Source of the DNA: Colletotrichum lupini
Lineage: Eukaryota > Ascomycota > Sordariomycetes > Glomerellales > Glomerellaceae
Assembly (NCBI RefSeq): GCF_023278565.1
Contig: NC_064674.1
Span: 372,001 to 436,000, forward strand
Direction: 5' to 3'
Length of the DNA: 64,000 nt
Shown: positions 49,401 through 60,943 of the stretch, one piece after another
Layout: every line of letters begins with the position of its first letter
How positions within the stretch are numbered: position 1 is the first letter of the stretch
Program-made: the position numbers and the translations under genes
The notes under the pieces: generated by a model
Databases searched by the model: none
What the model was told of the DNA's origin: nothing
Seen by the model: the letters and a program-made list of their open reading frames with translations, nothing else

Positions 49401-52400
49401 TCCCCTCGCTTTTAAAAATTATTATTACTTAAAATATAACGTTTTATAAAATAGCTTTTTATTTAAAAAATAATATTAAAACCGTAATTTATTTACCTAA
49501 GTTAAGGGCTATAATAAATAAAATTTAATAACTACTTATAATAATCGAACCTAAGTTTTAATTATTTAGAATTATAGATAAAGAAAAGGCTATATTAATT
49601 AATAATAAAGAATAGTTATTATTACTTATACTCGTTTTATAAAAAGTAAATAAGGCTATAAAAAAACCTAGTTTATTTTTAAATGAATAAGGTAAATAGC
49701 TACTTATTTCCGAACTAACTTTAGACTTTAAAAGTCCGGAGTTAGATACGAACCTTACTTAACTAATTAAGGTTATAAGCAAGGCTATAAAAGAAGTCGA
49801 TCTTTTTATTAAAAAGATTGAAAACGTAATATATATATAAATAAAAATAAAAACTTTTTAAAGCTTTTATAAAGAGGATTTTTTTATTTAATTAAACTTT
49901 AATAAACCCCTTTAATAAGCGAGCTTATATTAAAAAATAAAAATAATAAATAACCTAACTAGCGATTTTAATATAATTAATATATATAACTAAGAAGAGG
50001 ACGGGTATATTAAATAAAGCTAGAAGTTAAGAAACTAATTACTAAAAGTATTTATTTAAAACCCGAGTTAATAAGAATAACTTAGGTAATACTTTTTTTA
50101 TACTTAGGTAAAAAGAGACTAGGACTCCTTTTTTAATACGTATATACTTAATTAATAAAAAGTAATTAACGAAGTAACTTAGGGATATCGGACGCTATAT
50201 TATTATATTTATATTATAATTAATAGAACAAAGTATATTTTACTAACTATAGTCTAATTTAACTAAATCTATATAAATTAATTAATTACTTCTCTAGGGA
50301 AATAAAAAGATATTTTTAAAATACTAAAACTTTTAAAAAGTTAATTCGTAAAAGTGATATGGTTAGAAATTTAAAAACTAAAAGAAATAAATACTTAGAA
50401 AGTAGTTAATAGGGCGTTAGTTATTTTTAAACCGATACCCTTTAAATAAATATTTAATTATAAGCTAGATAGTAATAATTACTTCGATTATTATAAAACG
50501 AGAATTTATATTAAAGAGGACTTTTAAAAATAATACTTTTTAAAAAAGACCTATATAGTGACGCTAGTTATTAAAACGTTTAGGGTAGCTATAGCTATTA
50601 CTATTTAATTCGATTTAGAAGTTTATTAGTATAATATTATAAACGCTTTTCTAAACGTAATTAAAAAGCTAAGTAACTCCCTTATTATTTATAAGCTTTT
50701 AAATAGCTTTTATAAGCTAAGAATATATATTAAACTTAAGTAAGCCTTATATAGCACTTATAATACTTTATTATTATAATACGAGGAGCTAATATTAACT
50801 TTTAAAAATTTAAATTTCTTATTTATAAGTAAGGACTTATATTTATTTTAAAATTCTATTAAAAAGGTCTTAGTTCTTTTTTACGTAAATAATATCCTCG
50901 TTTTTTATTATAAAGATTATATTTACGAGGCTAGTTAAGTAACTAAAAGACTTAAAAAGAAGTACGAAATAAAAAACTAGGGGCTAGTCTTATAATATCT
51001 TAGGATAAGGGTCGTTTATAATTAACTAAATAAGAAAATCTACTTAGCTTATAATTAATATCTCGAGAGGGTAATTAAAAAGTTTAATTTTATTAACTTT
51101 ATTACTCTTATAATACTATTATTAACGGTCCTAATTAAAAAGAACTTAGGGATTATATCCTTAAATAAAACTAAGTTTTTTTTAAAAAAAGGTTAAATCG
51201 ATATTATATATAATAATTATAATTCGGCCTAACGTTACTTTTATATATACTCTACTCTTTTAGTTTTTAATAAACCCGTCTTATTAATATTATTTTATTA
51301 TAAATTAAGTTATATAATACCTTTTTTATATATAATACTTAATAATATACTTCGGGATCTCGGGGAGTAATTAAGTATTATTAATTATAAATAACGCTTC
51401 GTTTATAAATAATAAAAAAGACTTAAAAATTTTTATAAGGTTTTATAATCTCCCTTTTTAATAACCTTATTTAGTAAAAAGTAGTTTATTAAAATATAAT
51501 AACTACGTTAATTATAAAAGCCGAACTACTAAGCTTAGAATATATAGTTAAAAAAATACTCGCTTTTAAACGCTTTTTTAAAAATATCTCGTTCGAGCTC
51601 GGTAACGTATAAAAAGTATATTATAATAATTATTAAATAATTAAATTCGTAATGAAAGAAGGGGAACGTATTTTAACTTATTTATACTACGTTAATATTT
51701 AAAATATATAGTTATAATAAGAGTACTTAAAAAGCTTATTCTAAATAGTTTATATATTAATAAATAAAATATTAACTAACGGTTTTATAAAAAACCTTTT
51801 TAAAGCGAAGTTTAAGTACTTTATATTATTTTTAAATATAAGAAATATATAAAAAATAATTATATTAAATAAAGGGACGTTTAAAAAGTAATAAAACGGC
51901 CCGGGGGGCCCGGTTCTTAATTAAAAAACGTAGCTTATAACTAAGGAGTATAAAGTTATTTTAGTAACCCCGTTAGGTTATTTAAAAAAAGGCTATTTAT
52001 TTAAGAGGGTAAGTACGTATTTATTTAAAAAAGATTTAAACGCGGGCTATATACTTAAAGGGATATATAAACTAATAAAAATATTAATTCTAATTTAAAT
52101 ATTATTTATTTTTATAAATAAAATAATTAATACCGTTACGTCTTTAATAAGTTTTTTTAATAACGTTTTTAATATAAAAAGAGCGCTTATAAATACCTCT
52201 CTTATTAAGGCCTTATTTATATAAACTTTTTTATTTTTACCCTTACTTAAGAAATTATTATATTCGAGGGCCTTATATAATATTATTATTATATAAATTA
52301 GAGTTTATATATTAGGTTATAAATAATAAATAAAACGAGAATAACTTAAAATATACTTTATAAAATATAAGTAGTTTTATATTAATAACTATAGCTACCG

Positions 52401-53676
52401 CTTACTCTTTTATTACTTTTTACTTAAAATATAAGAACTTCATACTTAAGAACTATATATACCCCTTAAAAATAGGGGTATAACCTAACTTTTTATAAGT
52501 TTAGTAACGTTAATATTTATTATTAATATACGAACTTAAGAAGTACGTACTATTTAAATAGTTATTAAGGGCGCTCTTAATATACCCGAGGTATTTATAA
52601 CTAAATAGGGGAGGTAAAAGTATTAGCTTATATTAAACCTTAGTACTAAGGATAATATTAAAAAGGTCTATTACTAAGAATTAGTTTTATAAATAATAAT
52701 AATTAAAAAAGTATTATATATATAGTTAATTACTTTATACTTTTTAAAAAGAGGTAAAAAAAAGGAGTTATAAACCTATTTTACTTTTTTAATTTTCTTA
52801 AAAAAAGTCTTTTTTTTTTTTTTTTTTTTTAAAAAAGGCGAGAGAGGGGGCTATAAACCCTCTTTATTTATACCGTTTTCTTAAGAAACGAGGACGTTTT
52901 TTTAACTTTTAAAAGGGAGTAAGGGAGGGGGCTATAAACCCTCCTCGCTTTTATTACTTTTTTAAATACCTTATTCGGTTATAAAGCTATTATTTATTAA
53001 ATAAAATAATTAAATTAATATTAAATAAATAAAAACCGTATTATAATTAAAATATAAAATAAGGGAATATTATTTACTTATTTTAGGCTTATAAAAGGGG
53101 CTAAGGGAGCCGCCGCTCTTTTTTAAAACCGTAGTCTCGTATTTATACTTTTTAACTTTTTATATTATAATAATATAAGCGCAGTTTTTAGTTAATTATT
53201 TTAATAATATTTAAATAAAAACGATATTATTAATAAAAATCCTTTTTTAATAATACGTATATATAAAAACATAAGTATAAAAACGAAAAATAAGGGTATA
53301 TATATATAATAATAATATAAATATAAGTTAAAGAGGAAAAGAAAATTAGTACTATAAGTAATAATAAAAAATTTATATATTTACTACCCTTAACTTATAA
53401 ATTAATTATTTAGTTAATAAGAGGCCGTCCTTTAGTTATACTTTTTATTAATAATATAGCCTTAAAATTATTTATAATAATAAATATAGAGGTTAATTTA
53501 TAGCTAATTTATCCTTTATTTATAACTCTATATATAGACCGATTTATTTTATAATTCTTTTTATAAATAGATTTTTATATAATAATATTTAGTTTTCCGC
53601 TTTTAGTAAACCTTTTTATAATAATATAAGTAGTTAAGTACGCTTTTTTTTAAATATATATTCGTTTAAGGGGGTA

Positions 53677-53858
53677 TATTATAATAGCTTTAACTATTTA
53701 TAAACTTATTATACGTTACGTAACTTCGGTTATATAATTACTAAGGCCTACTTTACTTATACCCTTTATATTAAAGCGAGCTTTATACTTATTTCCTATT
53801 TTTAATAAATAACCGTTCTTTTTATATACGTCGATGCCCCTATAGTAACTCTACGATA
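53677..53858 (+). repeat. Copia-3 3' LTR
   Basis: 182 bp, same length as the 5' LTR, less mutated at its outer end (GTCGATGCCCCTATAGTAAC versus GTTAATACCCCTATAATAAC). Directly preceded by the polypurine tract AAGGGGG. Confidence 0.85.
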
Positions 53859-53863
53859 ACTTA

Positions 53864-54420
53864 TATAGTATCTTAATAGCACCTACTATAAGGCTTATTA
53901 GCGGGCGATAACATTTATATTGCCGTAGTAATCACTTTTGTAGCTTTACCTCAAGGCAGCTGTGCAGTCCAATTGTAGCACTTATGAGATGTAGCTTCAA
54001 TTGAGGTTCCTCAATTACCGTTTCGCGTGCGAGACTTTCACTTTCTATCTGCAAGTAATTTCAAGGTTTCCATCTGCGCAAATAACTTTAAAGGCGTTGC
54101 CAATGTACTGCCTTACACGTTGATCTTAAGACCGTTGTACGAGAGCACATAAATCACTCTTCTGTCGATTCACTTACACATAGCCTGCAGGGTGCTGTGA
54201 CTGCGACTGATTATGTATATAACTCTTGCTCACGAGTGTTCTGGAGGGGACTACCTATCTGATTGGGAACAGCTCCCTTCCTGTAGCTTGACTTGGTTTA
54301 AAGAGATATGCAAAGTAGAACTTTCATCCTTGTTATGCGGGCCACTATGATTGGTTATGCCAGCATCAGGTTGTTCAGCTCATCATGGGGAAAAGTGTTA
54401 TCGGTTTGTAAAATGCTTAC
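53864..54420. other. no convincing feature
   Basis: GC-normal sequence beyond the RIP boundary of Copia-3, without coding or RNA signals. Confidence 0.4.
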
Positions 54421-54622
54421 TGTCGGATTGGAAGTCCAATTCGACCGCGGCGTACGGCCGACTGCGCAGGGGCCAATTGGGGGCCCTATTTACGATTATC
54501 GTAGCCAGCCCAACCTACGGTTGGAACCTCCTTTTTACACCTACGCAGAAATTCATATAGTTCAATTGATCTCTTCGTCAACTACGGTTCGAACCAACTA
54601 CCCTGTAATAGGGATACCAACA
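54421..54622 (-). mobile_element. solo LTR of the Copia-2 family, unmutated
   Basis: 202 bp, TGTCGGATTGG to GGGATACCAACA. It is the reverse complement of the Copia-2 LTR and is flanked by perfect 5-bp duplications CTTAC (54416-54420, 54623-54627). C/G content is intact, so it shows the ancestral LTR before RIP (TGTTGGTATCCC...CCAATCCGACA). Formed by LTR-LTR recombination of a full insertion. Confidence 0.92.
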
Positions 54623-54627
54623 CTTAC

Positions 54628-55955
54628 TGCAGTCTGAAAAAAGTCTCCACGCGCCTCCGCCCGAGACGGAAGCATGCCTCTTTCATTGCGGCATTCCATT
54701 GATGGCTGCATGGTGAATTAGAATCGTCTCTGTAACGAAAATGATAGATTCCTGACGGCTAAAACCTGATATCAGCTGTGACTATGAGAAGGAACTGCTT
54801 GAAAGAAGAACACGAGTTTGACCTCTTTTGATATCCCATGATACCAAACCGGGGTGGTGTCGTGGACGTTCTGATTTACTTGAACCTAGCAAGGAACTTT
54901 GCTATCACGCAGTACCTAGTACCTGGGAACACGATACGATAGGATGGACCGGAATTCTCAAGGGTTGGCTCGGTTGCCGGGAAGGCCCGTGGCTTACCGT
55001 AAGTTCTGGTGTCGTATAGGTCAGGTCTCGCCAGCAACAGACATTAATGGAACGGCCGGTCTCGGTCCTTCTCGACATGGAGATAATCCTGGACGACATC
55101 CGAAGCACCAAGGAGAAGCAGAATTAGCAGCTCAAGCTCCTTTTGATATCCTAGCTTCTCGTTAACAAACTGCTTCGACTGTTGGTATGGGCAATATAGA
55201 CGCTTCGAAGGCCAAATTCAACTACAACGCGCAACGATGGGACAGAGAAGAGGCACAAAGGCAATTGTTACCGCTACTAACAGAATATCAACCGCCTCAC
55301 CAGCCCCTCCCTCTGTGATGACCATATGATTGGTCCTCACTGCAAGATCCCAAAATGGAATGTGCGGTCTCAATAGCCCCGGTTGTGTGCGGAACGAACT
55401 CTCATGTTATTACCCGTCGACGTGTACAAGTTCGCCTTGGACGCTGCGTCCCGTGACCCGCATCTCCCTCACAGATTCGTACTCTGGAAACAATCGCCAA
55501 AACCCGCATCGCTTCATACAAGAGCTCTGAATGGGCCGATGGAGGGAGAAGAGGGAACGGGCAGATGCCGATCACCTTTGCAGCGTTCTTGAGGCCGTTC
55601 TAGAAACTACCAGCTGCTCTCCAGAAGCCTGGCGCAGATTTCTCGATCCGAAGCCATTCCAAGTTCAAGACCAACGGCCGCAGGGAGTAGGCAGGTTCGT
55701 CGTGGAGACTCTCCAGCCTTGCAAAGACTAGAATATAACTCATTGTTCTCAACTTCTGCTTCGATTGCATCAACTTCTTTGAACACGACCAAGAGGCCTT
55801 TAAATGAACTACGAAATATGAGGCGTAACACAAAATTTGAAGTAATTCGAGCTTTCAACCTTCAAGCACATTGGAGAGTCTGGGCTGAAGTCTTGATATA
55901 GGCAGTTGTGGTAATCATCGTCAACCAACTATCACTGGATGTTAACATCCACCGA
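54628..55955. other. decayed coding remnants, unknown family
   Basis: Several plus-strand segments look protein-like in different frames: TVGMGNIDASKAKFNYNAQ (~55180-55230), LLPVDVYKFALDAASRDPHL (~55405-55465) and ADHLCSVLEAVLETTSCSPE (~55565-55625). The order and strand are consistent with one frameshifted gene. No known domain recognised. Confidence 0.35.
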
Positions 55956-56042
55956 TCCCCGATAGTCTAGTGGTGAGGATACCTGCTTGTCATTGAATGC
56001 AACGATTCGCAGGGGACCGGGGTTCAATTCCCCGTCGAGGAG
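55956..56042 (+). tRNA. tRNA-Asp (GUC) with 15-nt intron
   Basis: Acceptor TCCCCGA pairs with TCGAGGA (one C-A mismatch), D arm GTCT/GGAT with loop AGTGGTGA, anticodon stem CCTGC/GCAGG, anticodon GTC at 55989-55991, T arm CGGGG/CCCCG with loop TTCAATT, discriminator G. A 15-nt intron at 55993-56007 follows position 37, the canonical nuclear tRNA intron site. T-rich sequence downstream (CTTTCTTTTGGTTTTT) can terminate Pol III. Looks functional. Confidence 0.88.
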
Positions 56043-58441
56043 TCTTTCTTTTGGTTTTTGAGCATGTGGGCAGTTCTTTTTGTTCTCAAGTTGATTTTGT
56101 GTCTAAAATGTCGGGTGGCCCACTGGTCAGGTCCTTTTGTGGGTCATTCGGAAACGAATTGCAGCCAGATGCCAGCTTCCCCAACACAGAGCTTTGTCAT
56201 GCAGTTAGCGCGGCGAGCGATCCAAGAGAAAGAGTTAATCCTTCATTACTCTAGTCCGAGCATCAAATATAATGATGAATTTAACCGCCTCACTCTCTGT
56301 TCTCTGTGGTCGTCTTTAAGTTGCCTAGGATGTTCACAGTTACGTACAGTAAGCTGGGATACGACTCTGCAGAACGAGATGCCTTGATCTATTCCAACTT
56401 CGCACTCACTCCTTGAGAGCAGATGTCAGACAGCGGGTGTAAACTTGACGGATCCGGAAAGGTCTGGTCCACTGATGGCGTCTTGGGTTTTCGCAACGGG
56501 TACATGAATGTGACACTCTGCTTGAACTTACAGCAGTCAAGGGATGGCCATGCCGTCGATCATCTCCATATCCGCTAGCCCGGCGAAACTGTACTTTTTC
56601 ATAACAAGGCAGGGAGGATGATCGGGGAAGATGTAATAGACCAATGACTAATGTCGGAACAGCATATGATAAACTTCTCTTCAACATAACTTACTTTACC
56701 ATTCGCTCATGGGTGATGATGTTTCCGTCAACTATATTTACAGGAACGATGGCACTATCATATTCCGTGCATGTCAGGGTTTCTGAGGTTGCGGTGGCTT
56801 TGGTAAAGTCATGTCCGCGACAGCCTAGACCATAGTTGTGTCCTGAAGACTTCTGGAAAGGCCATTCATTTAGACTCTTGACCAACGTAGTCATGGCTTA
56901 TTTTCTGATGATCCCCCTCCCCTCCTCTTTGTGTTGATCTTCAGAATCTCTTGTATGCTTTTAAGAACCTCGAAACCTTGTCGAATTTCTATGTATAACA
57001 GATCTGAACGCTGGCAAGGGTGATGATGAGAAATACTGTCAATGGCGTTCTGGGATGGCCATTGCGCTTACTTGGACCACTCCAATTCACCTCCATCAAG
57101 TCGTACTAACAAGCACCACCAGCATTTCTACCTGGCTGCTTAGTCACACTGTTACCAAGGCCGAGAGATTTTGATTCTTGTCTAGTCGATAGACAACGCC
57201 ATTAATTTTAACAAGAAGATAGGGATGGCTAGCAGTGAAGAAAAAAGGTGCCATACGGTTATGGTCGCTGATATGATCCAGAAGCTTATAAGGCTAGTAA
57301 CGAAGATGTGATGTACGCTCGTACTGCTCGTTATGAAGATTCCGTTCGGTTTGCTTCACGATTCATCTGGCTCCTCTAAGTTTCTGCTTAAAGCGTCGTG
57401 GAGGCCGTGATTCATGAGATATGCGGCTCCTGAATTCCAGCTGGCCGTGTTGTGTCCGTGAATCCGGTGTCTTGAGAGCCTCAGATCTATGTCTTGGATG
57501 CATTCATCTCAAGGTCCTGAAAAGAGGCCATGTCGGAAGCGTGATGCTAATGATATACACTAGCTGAAGATGATCCTAGCCAATAAACACATCTAGAAGC
57601 GAGGTAAATGAGAGAAAGTTGTGGTATCCAGTGGCGTGATTCGCTTAAACAAGAGACTATGAGAAATTGCTCATGAATATACCCTCCGGGGGTCCCTCGT
57701 GCGGCAGTACGCCAGAGTCCACACAAAGCCATGCGTGATGCTGCGACAACATACCAGACAATTTATGAGCCGCGATGAGGTGAATCTTCTCATGAGCTCG
57801 GGTTCCAACACAAAACCACATCGGGGTTCTATATCCTTACTTCGTTGGTTAATCTAGTGTCTTGGATCAAAACATATATTTAATTAAGACTGGCGTGGCT
57901 CAGACTGGCGTGACTGAAGTTAATGTGATTCCCAGAAAGATGAACAGGGTCATTAACCTATCGGACGACAAATATCACATCATATAGTTGAACCCTTGAA
58001 CAACCGCCAGGGATGACCGCACCATACCCACATCCACTTGGCCGCGTGTTTCAAAAGAAGTGCAAAGGTCAATCATTGTTGTTCATCGGCGTTTCTTGAA
58101 GCCAGGGGTTGGAAACAAGAGGGGAGAGTAGATAGGAGGACCCTGAAGGAAGGGATGTATTGACGCATTCGGCACTCGAAAAAACAGGTCACTACTGCTA
58201 GTACAAGCGTTACTTATCGTGACAATAACGTACCTATCATAGCCATCATTCATTATCCCAAACCGCATATCCTGGAACACAGCCATATTCAAGGCAGGTC
58301 AACAAGGGCAAGCCAACAGGAGCAAGCCAACGCCCTCGGTCTAGAGAAGGACGCAATCCTAAATGAAGCAGAAGTCTCCTCACTTGAGTAAGTGACATGG
58401 TACTCCTCCTTCAACATTCAAACCGATGATCCCACCCTCCA
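56043..58441. other. gene-poor stretch
   Basis: No convincing gene. One minus-strand frame (56691-56894) reads GHNYGLGCRGHDFTKATATS with a possible donor GTAAAG at its end and could be an exon. Everything else is short and unassigned. Confidence 0.35.
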
Positions 58442-59491
58442 TCACAACTCTTGGCCAGTACATACACGTGCCGCGACACTCTCAACATCAAACCCGCCAA
58501 AGTCTTCCCGAATCAGAGAAAGAAGAAAACGGTCCTCGTCAGCACCAAGAAAGTTAAGCCAGAGCATGCCAACAATACCAGAGGGCATTTCCATGTCCTC
58601 ATGGTCCTTGCCAAACAGCTGGCGGCGCCAGGCATCGTCAAGCTCCCTCTCGAGACAGATGAGATGACGCACGACATGCCAGCGCTCCGCGCGCTCGAAC
58701 TTAATCTCTTCTGTATCCTCAACCTCTTGCTCATCCGTATCACCATTGTGTGCATCAATCGGCCTTGGGAGTGATGGCGGAGTATCGTATCGAAGTCGGT
58801 CAAGTCGAAGCGTGGCCTGGAATAGCTGTCGAGCCCCATCAAAAAGGTCTTGTTCGATTTCTTCGACCCTGCGAGCGTGAATGCCACGAGAGCCGCGCTG
58901 GTTGACCCCGACCATGGATACTGAGTCGTCGGGACCGAGGACAAACGAGGAATCGATGATGGCCGAGCTCGGCCGAGAAGCAGCAAGCTTGTTAGGGTGG
59001 CAGTTGTCGTTGTCGTCGGTGCCCTGCTTCTTGTTCTTCTTCTCCTGCTTCTTCTTCTTCTTCTTCTTCCAGTCCTCGAGTAGCGACTCGCCAACCTCCC
59101 GAGACATGTTCGCAGCTACGCCAGACCAGTCGGGATGCAAAAAGCCATCGACCCAAGGTGCCCATTCGCCGGTGGGACTCTTTTCGGGAGTGGCGCCCAG
59201 GTTGACGAGGATCCGGCGACGGCCTTGCAGAGCGGCTTTGATGCGCGGCAGGGCGACACGGTCAAAAGCGGCGCCCCAGGATGAGCCATCTGGGCGAACG
59301 TAGCGCATCTCGAGCATGAGTTCGTCTTGTTTCTTCCACTTTAACTCGCTCATCGTAAGGCGGTTGGCGATGATGTGACGCATCATTGCCTTTTTACATG
59401 ACGCCCCAAAGCTGAAGTTCGTGGTCTCGGCTTTCGCAAGGTACGTAACAGACTGATCACAGATGTGCTCCTCATCGTTTGTTGGGCACAT
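58442..59491 (-). CDS. uncharacterised protein, 349 residues, single exon
   Basis: The frame is open for 361 codons. An in-frame TGA just upstream and the lack of an earlier ATG make Met at 59491 (MCPTNDEEHICDQS) the likely start. Two-part protein: an N-terminal ordered region (residues ~1-130) with RRILVNLGATPEKSPTGEWA and FLHPDWSGVAANMSREVG, and a C-terminal ordered region from ~200. Between them are a lysine tract (KKKKKKKQEKKNKKQG) that could be a nuclear localisation signal and an acidic low-complexity stretch (DNGDTDEQEVEDTEE-like). No signal peptide, no known domain. Divergent from the gene at 59886 (395 bp apart); the shared intergenic region contains a pyrimidine tract on this strand. 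Confidence 0.75.
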   Translation of the reverse strand: MCPTNDEEHICDQSVTYLAKAETTNFSFGASCKKAMMRHIIANRLTMSELKWKKQDELMLEMRYVRPDGSSWGAAFDRVALPRIKAALQGRRRILVNLGATPEKSPTGEWAPWVDGFLHPDWSGVAANMSREVGESLLEDWKKKKKKKQEKKNKKQGTDDNDNCHPNKLAASRPSSAIIDSSFVLGPDDSVSMVGVNQRGSRGIHARRVEEIEQDLFDGARQLFQATLRLDRLRYDTPPSLPRPIDAHNGDTDEQEVEDTEEIKFERAERWHVVRHLICLERELDDAWRRQLFGKDHEDMEMPSGIVGMLWLNFLGADEDRFLLSLIREDFGGFDVESVAARVCTGQEL

Positions 59492-59629
59492 GGCCGGCTT
59501 GAATAGAGGAATGTAACCGAGGAACAACGTCGAGCGAGTAAGTGTAGGTGTGCTTAATCATGATAGATGTGTACAGATTTACGAGTGCGAGGGGTAGATT
59601 GAGAAGATGACGATGAAGGACAGTGAGCA

Positions 59630-59658
59630 AAAGAGGGAGAAGGAGAGGAAGAGAGAGA
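59630..59658 (-). promoter_or_regulatory. CT-rich promoter tract
   Basis: The plus strand is an almost pure purine run (AGAGGGAGAAGGAGAGGAAG and on), that is a CT tract on the minus strand ~140 bp upstream of Met 59491. CT tracts mark transcription start regions in many filamentous fungi; the role here is inferred from position. Confidence 0.45.
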
Positions 59659-59885
59659 CTGTGAGACACATGGCCGTTTGCTCAAGGATGGAAAGACGGA
59701 AAAGGTCTGATCACTGTGCAAACGAAACTCTCTGGAGGCATCTTCAAAGCTCGCCTGGCTCGTCAACAGGAGGAGCAACACGCCCCTTCGACTACGCGTC
59801 ACATCACTTCACCAATAAACCACCACAAGGACAACCTAAACTTGACACGGCGTTCATGTCTTGATAGTCCGTCGAGTAAGCCACT

Positions 59886-60667
59886 ATGAACAACGGCCGA
59901 GATCCCCCGCTCTCTGCCCGCACCAGATCCGCGGCATCCAGTGGGATCATCAGCGACGCGATGGCCGCGGAGATTGAAGAGCAGTTTCGACTGGCCGTTG
60001 GTCACCCAAACAGACAGAATGATGAAGCTGTGAGGGCCAACTGGCGAGTTCTCTACCAGGACTGGCTGAACGGAAAGATGAACAATCTTTGCCGCAATCG
60101 TCGTGAGTCTCGGTCCTTTCCCGAGCCTCTTCTAAGCCACAAAATAGAAGAAGAATGCGAGAAGCTGATAAGAGATAAACACATACAGCAGACCAGTGGT
60201 CCCGCGCCAACACCAGCTCCAGCACGAGCACCGCGACTGCCCTCTCGGCTCGTCGTTTCAACGGCTCCATCCTCGATGTGGACGGTCTCTCGAACGTTGA
60301 CTTGAGCACCGCAGCCTCGGACATGCGTAGACGCATCATTGGCATCATCAACAAAGACCCCGAGCACTTTCGAGCCGAGATCGAGCGACGACGACAAGCA
60401 CAGCAGCAGCAGCAGCAGGACAAGGATAAGGGAAAGGGACCCGAGCAGCAGCAGCCGCAACAGCGGGCTCTGGCACAGCTGCGAAGAGCAGGCGCAGGAG
60501 GACCAGGCATCGCTGGATCCGACTTTAACTCGGCCGCGCAGATTGATAAGCGAATGGGTCAACTGCTTGCCCAACAGGAGGCTTCGCTCCTGGAGGCCCT
60601 GCGCATTGAGTGCGAGATGAAGGCGCTGTGGTGGCTGAAGCAGCGCGCAACTCAAGAATCAAAATGA
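59886..60667 (+). CDS. uncharacterised coiled-coil/Q-rich protein, two exons, 231 residues
   Basis: Model join(59886-60102, 60189-60667). The donor GTGAGT (60103) and acceptor ACATACAG (ending 60188) enclose an 86-nt intron with a CTGAT branch candidate ~20 nt before the acceptor. Phases match exactly (217 nt, then 479 nt; 696 in total) and the splice joins two long frames. Exon 1: MNNGRDPPLSARTRSAASSG then a helical region WRVLYQDWLNGKMNNL. Exon 2: a Ser/Thr-rich linker, RRRIIGIINKDPEHF, a Gln/Lys-rich tract (Q run coded by CAG repeats) and a C-terminal amphipathic helix (LLAQQEASLLEALRIECEMK). No known domain. Convergent with the minus gene ending at 60944. Confidence 0.72.
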
Positions 60668-60943
60668 ATTCACCATCTGCAGAGCCATACTAGGTAGCTC
60701 CGGTGCTCTGTTCGTATCTCATCAAGAAACAGATCACAGCGTTCTCAGAGCATGAAAGGCATGCAGAGGAAACTCAGGGACTCGAGATGTGGAGATAACA
60801 GACAAGGAGGAGGAGAAGGAGAACTGTGATTCGAAATTTTGGAAACAACGGAAAATGGAAGACGGAGACAACTTTTGATTTGCAATGTTGGAACAGCTCA
60901 TGTAACTATCATCAAACGTCATCCATCAACTCAAGGAAACAAA

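Larger units (their letters stand above)
46225..53858 (+). mobile_element. Copia-3: RIP-inactivated Ty1/copia retrotransposon
   Basis: 7634 bp with 182-bp LTRs (46225-46406, 53677-53858) and a probable target duplication ACTTA (46220-46224, 53859-53863). Plus orientation: a polypurine tract TTTAAGGGGG ends at 53674, and a primer site ATTATAAACCTAGCTC follows the left LTR. Domain order is copia-like. RT: L-K-stop-ALYSTYNTLLL then YEEL at ~50730-50800 (from LKQALYGL..SPLLWYEEL) and YVNNIL at 50882-50899 (from YVDDIL). RNase H: KAELLSLEYIVKKILAFKRF at ~51510-51580. The polyprotein relic ends near 51.9 kb, leaving ~1.8 kb before the 3' LTR. CA/TG are nearly absent. Confidence 0.9.

Noticed and set aside
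54308..54637. 109-codon plus-strand frame
   Set aside because: Most of it is the reverse complement of the Copia-2-family LTR; the same peptide appears at 41685-41945 for the same reason.
56691..56894. Minus-strand frame GHNYGLGCRGHDFTKATATS as a real gene
   Set aside because: A possible exon with a weak GTAAAG donor, but the continuation after any acceptor is short and ambiguous, so it is mentioned only as part of the gene-poor stretch.
58881..59303. Plus-strand frame with a long Phe run
   Set aside because: Antisense shadow of the minus-strand gene at 58442-59491; the Phe run is the complement of its lysine tract.
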